Source: Trichomonas tenax
Taxonomy: Eukaryota; Parabasalia; Trichomonadida; Trichomonadidae
Assembly: GCA_023091735.1 (NCBI GenBank)
Contig: JALKBU010000097.1
Location: 1-64,000 of the forward strand
DNA length: 64,000 nucleotides
Direction: 5' to 3'
The notes beneath the pieces were generated by a model. The model saw only the letters and a list, made by a program, of their open reading frames with translations. It did not search any database and was not told the origin of the DNA. The translations under genes and the position numbers were made by a program. Shown here in pieces: positions 50,000-58,235 of the stretch (within the stretch, counting starts at the first letter, position 1; every line of letters starts with the position of its first letter).

Positions 50000-50605
50000 T
50001 TAATCATCAGCAACCTGAGCTTTTTCTGACTTGAGTTGAGTAAATGGATCTGATGCCTTTGGCATAGATTGCTTGCGTAGTGAAGGACCTTCTGACCAAA
50101 ATGATGGAAGAGGCGTCGAATTCGGTTTAGAATTTTTCGTACGGAGTACGACATATGTCTGGATAGATTTCTGGTGCGTTGTCGAAGAATCATCCTGGTA
50201 GGAGCTCAAAAGTTTACGGAAGAATGACGGTTTGTTTTCAAGTTTGTTTAATTGGATATCTCTGATGCGGCTTGCTTCATCTGAAATCTGTGGATCAATG
50301 ACAGAGGATATGTTTTCTCTGAAAATATCCTCATCTCTGCCGATATTCTGCAAGTTCTGAGATATTGCTCTGAGATCTTTGTTCTTTGGAACAATAACTA
50401 AGACGTCTTCGTGCTTCAATCCGTAGTACTTGAAGTCATGGCATCCGTGAATTAATTCACCATTGTATAAAAGCTCGATTTGAGTATCTTTGATGAATTT
50501 CTTAACATCGTGACTAGTTGCAGTCTCGAGAACGTGAACTTTGAGCACCCACTTGCCCGGATAATATATGTTGAGGAGGATTTTGTTCTGTGTGGACTCT
50601 GACAT
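50000..50605 (-). CDS. Ubiquitin-like domain protein
   Basis: Protein of 201 residues. Residues about 6-75 form a ubiquitin-like fold: ILLNIYYPGKWVLKVHVLETATSHDVKKFI, IELLYNGELIHGCHDFKYYGLKHEDVLVIVP. There is no C-terminal Gly-Gly, so it is a fixed domain rather than a conjugated modifier. The rest is polar and probably disordered (DSSTTHQKS, NSKPNSTPLPSF). This could be a shuttle or adaptor, but no UBA, UBX or other partner domain is seen; DDI1 relatives share the start of the layout, yet the protease part is absent. The start ATG 50605 follows Inr TCATATTTG (50606-50614) directly. Confidence 0.68.
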   Translation of the reverse strand: MSESTQNKILLNIYYPGKWVLKVHVLETATSHDVKKFIKDTQIELLYNGELIHGCHDFKYYGLKHEDVLVIVPKNKDLRAISQNLQNIGRDEDIFRENISSVIDPQISDEASRIRDIQLNKLENKPSFFRKLLSSYQDDSSTTHQKSIQTYVVLRTKNSKPNSTPLPSFWSEGPSLRKQSMPKASDPFTQLKSEKAQVADD

Positions 50606-51681
50606 CAAATATGATAGTGTCAATTTTTACATCTTAACTCAGAAAAATTCAATGTGATTTTTCGATCCACAATAAATTCGTTGTTATTTCTGATTAGATA
50701 TATAGAGCAATAATATCATCAAAATTTTTGAAGAAAAAAATACCAATTCAGAAAATTTAAATAATATTCACAAAACTAAAATTAATAATGAAAATATTTA
50801 TAGTTTATTCATTCGGTAACAGAATTTTATTACAAAATCGCTGCATATATAAAAAATCATCAGAAAAAATGCAAATGGTGTAAATAACCTATCTAGTATG
50901 TATTTTCACCAAATATTTTAATCTGAGAACTGTTTATTCAAAAATCTCACTTTTTGAATGTTTGTATCTTTTTGTATTTTCCACTGTAAATCGATTTATA
51001 ATATTGAAAAGTGCTAATAAATTATCGTAGCTCCCTGAATTTGTGAAAAGTGCCATGACATATCGTTATCTTATCAATTTCGTCACGTTTTCGTTAGTAC
51101 TTTCAAGTGAGTCAGTTCATTTGATTGTTTTTACCTTTCTTACGTATTGGAACCTAATAAATCATCAAAAAGCTAATTCTTAAACAATTTCGAGGAAAAG
51201 TTTATCAATTATTGTGGCACTTTTAGTTATTCAAACAAACTTGTTCAAAATTATTGTCACATTTTCTATCATCAAACAGAGCCTTTCGATTTTCAACGGC
51301 AATTTTAAACGTTCGAACAAACTTTTTCAAAAATAATGGCATTTTGCAATATTTCGAGTATAAAAGTGACATTCATTGAGCAAATTACTAAATCTTCAAA
51401 AATCTTTCATTTTCAGAGACCATATTTTGTGCCTATTCTATCTACCTTCTTATTTTCGATTTTGCGAAATGCTTCAAATCATTGAACTCCTTCATTTGGA
51501 AATGAGCTTTCCTGTTCTAGGCGTATAATTGCATTTGTTTGATATATTATTTTGTGCAGTTTTTAGGTCATAAACATAACTCTAGAAATTATTAATTGAT
51601 AGAGGGTCACTCAAATCACAGCTGTTTACTGATGCAAAACGATTTCAATGAGCGTGTTTTATCATTTCCTCACTAAAATAA
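50606..51681. other. AT-rich spacer
   Basis: Over 1 kb with no gene. Several GTGACATT and GGCACTTTT boxes occur (51050-51375), like the start-proximal box of real genes, but none precedes an open frame of note. Confidence 0.35.
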
Positions 51682-51788
51682 TGTCACATACCGAAAGTTG
51701 TCATAATCTTTTGTTTATTGTGTCAAAATATTATTGCTTTTGACATGTAAAGTCCTCTAATCATTCATATTATGTTTTAGTTTTTTTT

Positions 51789-52106
51789 TCAAAATCGTCG
51801 GAACAATAAAGGAACTTGAATATACTTCGCTGCTAAAGCATTGAAGGCGTCCATTTGCAACATATATTTAGCAAGTCTTAGTTCACATTTTGTACATTCA
51901 TGTTTAGAGCATGCAATCGTTAAATTATTATAAACAGCTGTTCCCATTTGATCATTTGCTGCTGTTATTCGCCAAGGTGTTGCTTGCCCGATGTTATGAA
52001 ATCCGAAATTAAACTTATGCCCATTGGCGTAGTATTCAGTAATAAATGCATTTTTACCGGTAGCGTCAACCTTCCATGAAGTCAAGAGCGGATCATCGAC
52101 AGGAAC
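51789..52106 (-). pseudogene. C-terminal fragment of an element-encoded protein
   Basis: About 105 residues, open at its upstream end: DDPLLTSWKVDATG, AFITEYYANGHKFNFGFHNIGQATPW, then a cysteine cluster (CSKHECTKCEL) and the end AAKYIQVPLLFRRF. There is no convincing ATG; the reading begins at the junction with the opposite fragment, so the 5' part is lost. The stop lies about 85 bases from the element end. The family is not recognised. A virus-like structural or accessory protein of a Maverick is a guess. Confidence 0.35.
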
Positions 52107-52109
52107 TAA

Positions 52110-52565
52110 ACAAAAACTGTGAATAAAGATATCAAAGAATTTAATCCAAGAGATATATCAATGACAGAAGCTAAACAAAATATTATAGAAGCATCTAAAA
52201 CATCAATTGATCTATGGATTGGTGAATATTATAATAGGTTGTTAGAAGGAATGCCATGTGATAAAGCATTAAGATTAAAACCATTAGAAATTAAAACACG
52301 TAACTTCCAATTACAGATTAAAGATAAATGTGATCGAAATCAAATCAGAATTGATGGTAAAAGAGTTTGGATATATAAACTTAAAGACGAATGTAAATCT
52401 CTGTATCATCAAACAGAAAATGTATTAGATGGATATGATGTTAAAGAACCTAAATCATTATTTTTTGAATCATTTTTTCGTAGTGGTCTTAAAATAGCCT
52501 CATGGTTCCAATTACATCAATTTGGAATTGAATGGAGACGATATGAAAAAATCATTTTTGTGTAA
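52110..52565 (+). pseudogene. Fragment of a primase/helicase-like element protein
   Basis: About 150 residues, open from a stop at about 52108 with no clear ATG: VNKDIKEFNPRDISMTEAKQ, SIDLWIGEYYNRLLEGM, KTRNFQLQIKDKCDRNQIRI, VWIYKLKDEC. The FNPRD...TEAK start followed by helical and winged-helix-like segments recalls the C-terminal part of D5-type primase-helicases, which Maverick elements carry. The catalytic part is missing. Moderate to low confidence. Confidence 0.35.
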
Positions 52566-53318
52566 TATTACTGCCGATATAATTCCTAATCAAATTGGGA
52601 AAGCCATTGAACGATAGGATTTTTTTCCAATAATTTTGGAAGATTCTTGAATGATCTTCCTATCGTTCACAACAATGTTTATTTTTCACTCGATTCTGCA
52701 AGCCATCATCAAGTGATGGCAATCTCTTCAATCAGAGCACCAAAAATTTCAACTAGATCTCCAAAACATCGAAAATTCAAATCTCTACAGATCTGTTTGC
52801 CTTTTTCTTGAAGCCTACAATGCGCTGGATCGAACCTTGCAGCACACTGTCATAAGTTCCAGAAGCACGCAATCCTATAAAAAAACTCACGAAAACGTTT
52901 TAAAAATTTCAGAAATTCGCAAAGCAACATCAAATACTCAATGTTCGGCAGAAGAAAATCTGTAAAATTCAGAGTTTTCCATTATTTTGGATCAGATCCT
53001 GATCTGATTAGTAACAAAAATTCATTAAAACGTTTACCATGTGCTAGATAGTTAATCAGGATGCTAATTACCGATTTACATTACAACTTATTATACTATT
53101 CCTCTTTATTTATTACTACCCCTTAAATAAATGTCACTTTTATTTTCCAAAAAATCTTCTTACTTTGTCATTTTTTTCTTCCCAAGTCATAATAATCTTC
53201 CAAAACGACATCCTTAATGTATTTAATTCACATTGAACGTATAATCCAATGATAATAAAGAAAGCCATTTTTGTTCCATGCAATCTCACTTTTGCGGTTT
53301 TTGGCCGGTCTTTTTTTC
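52566..53318. other. Spacer with a hairpin
   Basis: Contains the inverted repeat listed below and otherwise AT-rich sequence; a slightly GC-richer part near 52800-52880 has no tRNA fold that I can find. The Inr of the next gene, TCACTTTT, is at 53286-53293. Confidence 0.35.
52605..52676. repeat. Inverted repeat containing ACGATA/TATCGT
   Basis: TGAACGATAGGA (52608-52619) pairs perfectly with TCCTATCGTTCA (52658-52669); between them TCCAATAATTTTGGA forms a smaller palindrome. The flanking CATTG/CAATG also pair. The arms contain ACGATA and TATCGT, which resemble Myb recognition elements reported for iron-responsive trichomonad promoters. Confidence 0.5.
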
Positions 53319-53543
53319 ATGCCAAAGCAAGTCACAACACCAAAGGAATTCCTGGCCCTCGCCGCTCGTTCCGATGCTAAGTGGGTCAAGGTAAAGAAGG
53401 TTAACGACGACAACACAAAGTTCAAGCTCCGTACAACAAAGTATCTTTATACACTTTCTGTTAAGCCAAAGTTCGTCGAGCTTGTTCAGAACTCTATCCC
53501 AGAGTCTCTTGAAGTCATCGTTCTTGACAAGAAGGCTGAATAA
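53319..53543 (+). CDS. RPL38: Ribosomal protein eL38
   Basis: Protein of 74 residues, the usual length for this large-subunit protein. MPKQVTTPKEFLALAARSDA matches the eL38 start, followed by KWVKVKKVNDDNTKFKLRT, TKYLYTLSV and a terminal helix. The ATG at 53319 is used because a longer reading from 53271 crosses the Inr TCACTTTT (53286-53293) and adds a hydrophobic segment foreign to the family. Codon use is biased toward C-ending codons, as expected for high expression. Confidence 0.95.
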   Translation: MPKQVTTPKEFLALAARSDAKWVKVKKVNDDNTKFKLRTTKYLYTLSVKPKFVELVQNSIPESLEVIVLDKKAE

Positions 53544-53749
53544 ACTTGATATTTTGCTTGGTTTCTACGAAACACCAATTAGAGCTTTTTAACCAAATCT
53601 ACATGATAAAAAATTACAGATAATAACTAATTTTCTTCAAAATATTCTTAAGAACAAAAATTAATATATATTTGGATTTCTTTCATTTGGAACTCTTTGG
53701 AATATCTTTTTCATATGGGTTTTCTTTGACGTTGTTTCATTTCTGTTGA

Positions 53750-55177
53750 ATGAGATCTGTTGAGCAGAAAGAAAAACCATTGTTGAGTGAAAAAATAGGA
53801 GGAAGGACCACCATTGCAGGAATAGAGTTAGAAGAGGAAAAGCATGAGATGACGCCAGAAGAAGAGCAACAAATCGGTTTGAAAATTACTGCACTCATTA
53901 ATTTGATTTGTAACACTGATTTTACTACAGCACAAAATGCTCTTGATGAACTGTATAATATACTGAGTGAATATAAGCCTGATGTTCCAACAGAATTAAT
54001 TATCAATATCTTATCGATTGCTTTAAATCACGCTTTTCCAATAGAATTACGTAACAAAGCCTTTCTTAATGCTGGCTTTATGATCCACATATATCCTCCC
54101 TCTGGATCGAAAATTCCGACTGAAGTAGCTATCCAATTGCTCCAAGAAATTGGCTCAGGAATGACCAAGGCTACAAAATCATGTATCATGGCTTATTTAA
54201 GAAATTCGTCATATGAATTTTTGAATGAAATTAATTTCTTGAATATATGTGTTGACCGCTATCTTTCACAACCAAACGTGTCAGCAGAGAATGTCAAAGA
54301 GCTCATGGCTTTACTACAGCTATATATTAAAAATTCACCAAGAGACGTGAATGATTTAGGTCTTCATTTCCTTCCACTGCTTCAAAACTTGGGTCAATCG
54401 AACACCCCTGAGATATTTAGTGAATTTATCGGACTTTTAAATGATATTCTCAACCAGTGCAGCACACCAAAAGTTTTTGATCTAATCTTCGAGATGGACG
54501 TCGATAATCGATGTTTTGCGCTCTTCAACGATATGTTGAATGCTGCGCGCATGGAAGTATGCGATTTATTACAAAACATTGCAGAAAGATCAGAATATTT
54601 AAAGATATTATGGGAAAGAGGATTAGTTCAAAAACTTTCGGTCTTGGTTAACAGAGATGATGAAAGAAGTGTTCGAAAATCGCTTTCGATTTGGAATGAA
54701 GTCATATTAATGGGATTCGAGTATGTGAAAGTTGCCATCGAAAACAATATATTCGAGTTGAGTCTGCAAATATTAGACTCTGGATCTTTTAAACTCAAGA
54801 AGAAAGTCATTACGTTGTTCTGTCATTTATGCAAATACATAAACGAAGAATCTGTTCAAGGATCTTTAATATCTCATCATGTGGCTTCGCAATTTGCTTC
54901 ATATTTAAACACAGGAATGTCAGTGTGGGATCCATGCTTAACAGGACTCAAAATCATTACAGAATTCGTTCTAACACATGGAAAAGCTGAAATATTTGAG
55001 CATCCACTTTTGGAAGGCGTTGATTTCCAAGAACTATATGATAATGCCACTGTAATACTTAACACGAGATTCTCCGATCCTGAAGATAGAAGATACGAGT
55101 ATGCAAACTTCTTTGCTTCACTCCTCGAAGCAGATTATGATCCAAATTTTGAAGAACCAGAAGAAGAGGATATGTAA
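53750..55177 (+). CDS. Armadillo-repeat protein, importin-alpha-like
   Basis: Protein of 475 residues. The first 45 are charged; then comes a solenoid of helical triplets (LINLICNTDFTTAQNALDELYNIL, LINILSIALNHAFPIELRNKAFLNAGFM, VNELMALLQLYIKN and so on). The end is very acidic (NFEEPEEEDM) after a helix resembling the last one of importin-alpha. Importin-alpha carries a basic importin-beta-binding region; here the N-terminus has only a few basic residues, so it may be a divergent importin-alpha or another ARM scaffold. Start: ATG eight bases after Inr TCATTT (53737-53742). Confidence 0.6.
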   Translation: MRSVEQKEKPLLSEKIGGRTTIAGIELEEEKHEMTPEEEQQIGLKITALINLICNTDFTTAQNALDELYNILSEYKPDVPTELIINILSIALNHAFPIELRNKAFLNAGFMIHIYPPSGSKIPTEVAIQLLQEIGSGMTKATKSCIMAYLRNSSYEFLNEINFLNICVDRYLSQPNVSAENVKELMALLQLYIKNSPRDVNDLGLHFLPLLQNLGQSNTPEIFSEFIGLLNDILNQCSTPKVFDLIFEMDVDNRCFALFNDMLNAARMEVCDLLQNIAERSEYLKILWERGLVQKLSVLVNRDDERSVRKSLSIWNEVILMGFEYVKVAIENNIFELSLQILDSGSFKLKKKVITLFCHLCKYINEESVQGSLISHHVASQFASYLNTGMSVWDPCLTGLKIITEFVLTHGKAEIFEHPLLEGVDFQELYDNATVILNTRFSDPEDRRYEYANFFASLLEADYDPNFEEPEEEDM

Positions 55178-55299
55178 TCCCCTTCATCAATAAATTCCTT
55201 TATATTATAACTCCATCATGTGAATTTTAGACTGTAAATTCAAATTCGGAAAAATAAATATTTATTATTACAATAACAATGTTAATAATGGATGCTGAA

Positions 55300-56109
55300 T
55301 TAGTCATCAGTGGCCACAGTCTGCACGTGAGATGCGAGTTCTTCGAGTGCATCGTAGCGCTTATTGATTGTTGCGATAACGTTTTCTGTATATTTCTCGA
55401 TTTCTGCGCGAGCGTCTTCAAGGCAAATTCCGGCTGTTGGAATGATTGGTGGCTTAAATGTCATCGATTCATCAATAGCTGGAAGAATTTCTTCGCATTC
55501 ACTCAATGGAACAGGTTGAATTGGTGTGAACACGCGTCTCTGCTCAAGAACAGGATTTGGTTGTCTCTTGTGGCAGAACTGGAACATAATGAGTCTTATT
55601 GGGCTCAAAAAGACATCGCTTAAGAATTCGAGAACAACTTTTGCCTCTTCGAGGTTAAAGAGATACTGTTCTTCATGCTGTTGATGTGCTTCAAAGAATG
55701 CGGCCTTAAACTCGTTGAATAACTCATTTCGAATTTCACCAATGTCTGTGACTGGTTTATTGCTTTCTGGATCAAGTTTTGCTGTGTACAGCTCTATGCC
55801 GTGATGCAAAAGTTTATCCATCGATCTGCAAATAAACTGCGTTTGTGTTAAATCGTATTTTCTGTCTTGGCAGAACAAAGCGTTCGATAAGTGAAAATCT
55901 ATCAATGCCGCAGATTTGGCGTCGTATTTATATTGTTCCTCGGTGATTGTGAACATTGCGTAAAGCTGTTGGAATCTTTCTTCATCGGTCTGGCACTCTA
56001 AGTACTTCTGTGTAGCGGCGGCGGTCCAGCCGGCTCCTGCGACTGCGCGCTCGAGCTCGTTGGCCTTCTTGCCCTTTCCTACTGCCTGCTTTCCGGTTTT
56101 CTTCTTCAA
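55300..56109 (-). CDS. Hypothetical, possibly ciliary protein with TTG in place of ATG
   Basis: The open frame gives 269 residues: a basic start (KKKTGKQAVGKGKK), then helices (TQKYLECQTDEERFQQLYAMF, AALIDFHLSNALFCQD, FICRSMDKLLHHGIELY), a middle (LFNLEEAKVVLEFLSDVFLSPIRLIMFQF) and a Pro/Ile-rich linker before a last coiled coil. The middle recalls small ciliary coiled-coil proteins such as the C8orf74 or CABCOCO1 type, but I am not sure. The frame has no ATG before residue 52. It starts at TTG (56109), where a T-to-A change would give ATG. The N-terminal part has coding-type base composition, so it seems real. See findings. Confidence 0.55.
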   Translation of the reverse strand: MKKKTGKQAVGKGKKANELERAVAGAGWTAAATQKYLECQTDEERFQQLYAMFTITEEQYKYDAKSAALIDFHLSNALFCQDRKYDLTQTQFICRSMDKLLHHGIELYTAKLDPESNKPVTDIGEIRNELFNEFKAAFFEAHQQHEEQYLFNLEEAKVVLEFLSDVFLSPIRLIMFQFCHKRQPNPVLEQRRVFTPIQPVPLSECEEILPAIDESMTFKPPIIPTAGICLEDARAEIEKYTENVIATINKRYDALEELASHVQTVATDD

Positions 56110-56450
56110 AAGTTTTAATTTTTTTTCGATAAAAAACGTTTTTTGAAAAGTAACAAGGAATCGCTTTATTAATTTGTCGTGTAAATTGGTGATTTGTCAA
56201 ATAAATTTATTTTTTGACATAGCAGTCACTTCCTTTTTTAGCTTTCAGCGATCAGTCTAAATATATATACCTTTTTCAACTTCTAGCATAATTACATACA
56301 CATTTCAGCAATGAGTATTTTATGTTAAAATGAAACTGAAATTAAAATATTGCAATTGAAAGAGTTTTGTATGAATTCTAAGTATAAATGTGATATACAG
56401 AACAAGATTTATGTTGAAAATAAAATCTATTTATTCTATATAAACATGAA
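56110..56450. other. Spacer with partial promoter elements
   Basis: Contains TGTCGTGTAAATTGG, TTTGTCAAATAAA and TTTTTTGACAT (56176-56222), degenerate forms of the recurrent motif, on the side of the TTG-started gene. The coding strand also reads CTTGTTACTTTT about 40 bases upstream of its start. No gene. Confidence 0.35.
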
Positions 56451-57788
56451 CTAAACATTTCCCAACAAGATAGTTTCTGCAATTGAATCAAATCTCCTCT
56501 TGCGCTTCTGGTGCAACTTAATCGCTATGATTGCAACAACTATTGATAATACTACAGCTACTAAAACAGCACCAACAATAATCCAGTTCCTCTGTGAGAC
56601 AGTCAATCCTTCATTCTTGTCTGGATTATACCCAATTGGACAGACACCTGAGTTATCTATTTTTACTTTAATACCGAAGAAAGTGTCTTTATCGTAAGAA
56701 TACTGAACAGAAACGCTAACGTTGGACTCGAACAATGTCATGTTTTCGTCATAAACAGTATCAGCGCAGAAGAAGAATTGTTTGAGATTCTTGCAACCTT
56801 TGAAAGCAGTCGAATTGATTCTAGAAACGCTACCTATAATAGAGAATACTTCGAGGCTTGTGCATCCACTGAATGCGAAAGTTTCTATTTCATCCATATC
56901 TGAAAATATCACAAAATTCTTAAGATTCACGCAATTTTCGAATGCTCCCTTTGATATATGGGTGACTCTCTCAGGCAGTTTAAATGATGTGATAGCTGTT
57001 CCTTTGAATGCATATGATCTTATAATCTGGATTGTAGATGGTAATGTAATAGAAGATAATTTTGAGCAACCTTCAAAAACGCCATTATTAATAGCACTGA
57101 TGTAGTCTGGGACAACAAATGACTCCAGGCTGGTGTATGCCAATGAGTATATTTGTATGAATTGGATGTTTTGAAGCCCTTTGATCTCTTTCAAATTTGA
57201 ACAACCAAAGAAACAATATCCTGATATCATTCGCATCTTCTGCAGATCAATGGTCTGTATTGATGTGCAATTAGCGAATACATATTCATATATATCACGT
57301 ATTGAAGGAGAAAATTGAATATTTTTAAGATTTTGGCAATATGCAAAGCAATGTTCATGGATAAGTGTGATGTTATTGAGATGAATCTCTTCTAAAGAAG
57401 AATAAGCAAAAGCAAATTGATTAATTCTTTGTACATTCGAATTCAATATTTTTAATGCAGTATTTTGAAAAGCATGATCTTGGATAATAGAAAGCTGTGA
57501 TGGAAAATCAACGCTGGCAAGTGATGAACAATTATTGAAAGCGTACGAATTTATTGAATTAATTGGAGCTGTTATTTTAACTGTTTGTATATGTGTGAAG
57601 TTTTCAAAAGAATGATCTGGTATTGCTGTATACTTTCCTTCTATTAAAACACTTTCGGTTATCATATTTTGATCTGCATTAACGATTTCTTCACGTGTAA
57701 AAGTCTCCTCTTCACCACCAACGGTTAGAGTGGTCCCATTGAGTTCCACGGAGCTCAATGAAGGAATGATGAAAAATGAGAGAAACAT
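56451..57788 (-). CDS. BspA-like leucine-rich-repeat surface protein
   Basis: Protein of 445 residues, type I membrane. Signal peptide MFLSFFIIPSLSS, then about a dozen LRR_5 units (for example INSYAFNNCSSLASVDFPSQLSII, IIRSYAFKGTAITSFKLPERVTHI, ISKGAFENCVNLKNFVIFS), the Treponema-type repeat. A transmembrane segment (WIIVGAVLVAVVLSIVVAII, about 402-423) is followed by a short basic tail (KLHQKRKRRFDSIAETILLGNV). TvBspA proteins are a very large family and candidate adhesins or receptors. The start is ATG 57788, next to Inr TCATCTTTTTT (57789-57799); the 13-mer TTTACATGACAAA is at 57831-57843. Fully intact. Confidence 0.93.
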   Translation of the reverse strand: MFLSFFIIPSLSSVELNGTTLTVGGEEETFTREEIVNADQNMITESVLIEGKYTAIPDHSFENFTHIQTVKITAPINSINSYAFNNCSSLASVDFPSQLSIIQDHAFQNTALKILNSNVQRINQFAFAYSSLEEIHLNNITLIHEHCFAYCQNLKNIQFSPSIRDIYEYVFANCTSIQTIDLQKMRMISGYCFFGCSNLKEIKGLQNIQFIQIYSLAYTSLESFVVPDYISAINNGVFEGCSKLSSITLPSTIQIIRSYAFKGTAITSFKLPERVTHISKGAFENCVNLKNFVIFSDMDEIETFAFSGCTSLEVFSIIGSVSRINSTAFKGCKNLKQFFFCADTVYDENMTLFESNVSVSVQYSYDKDTFFGIKVKIDNSGVCPIGYNPDKNEGLTVSQRNWIIVGAVLVAVVLSIVVAIIAIKLHQKRKRRFDSIAETILLGNV

Positions 57789-58235
57789 AAAAAAGATGAA
57801 AAAGAAAAATTCTACCGGAGATTTCAATACTTTGTCATGTAAAATATTCTACATGGCAAAATGGTGCATTGCATGTTGTGAGATTTTAGCATAAACTATT
57901 AACATCTACTGTTTCAGTACTTTTTATTTTCAAAATTACAGTTATTGTTGTCGATTTAGATATTGAGCTTTTTGATGATTAAATCTTTTAAAACATAAAA
58001 AGTTGAGAAAAATTCGTATTTTTATATTTATCTCTGTATAAAATCAAAAAATAAAATTTATGACAAGATGTGATTTTTGGTATTTATATAAGATGTTGAA
58101 TTTAATTATTATAATTTTTAATTTTTTAATAGACCGAAATTTATCTTAGAGTTTAGTGATTCTTCCAATAAGGGCTTTTATTATAGAGCTCAATTTAAAT
58201 CCAAAGCCAAAATCAGAAACTTTCATTAATAATAA
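57789..58235. promoter_or_regulatory. Divergent promoter region
   Basis: Minus side: Inr at 57789-57799 and motif TTTACATGACAAA at 57831-57843. Plus side: TCATTA (58223-58228), eight bases before ATG 58236. The centre is AT-rich with no gene. Confidence 0.5.
57831..57843 (-). promoter_or_regulatory. Recurrent 13-mer TTTACATGACAAA
   Basis: 43 bases upstream of the BspA-like gene start; identical to the copy at 8665-8677. Confidence 0.5.

Larger units (their letters stand above)
51682..52565. mobile_element. End of a larger element with two gene fragments, possibly Maverick-like
   Basis: Begins with TGTCACATACCGAAAGTTGT (51682-51701), identical over at least 23 bases to the left end of the element at 49160, followed like it by a TGACATGTAAAGT motif about 40 bases inside. 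Two gene fragments abut behind it: the C-terminal end of a minus-strand protein (51789 to about 52110) and part of a plus-strand protein (52110-52565). No second end is found in the window. This is a truncated or rearranged copy of a large coding element. Confidence 0.5.

Noticed and set aside
52800..52880. GGTTCGATCC on the minus strand, like a tRNA B box
   Set aside because: No T stem pairs around it and no acceptor or anticodon arm can be drawn at the right distances.
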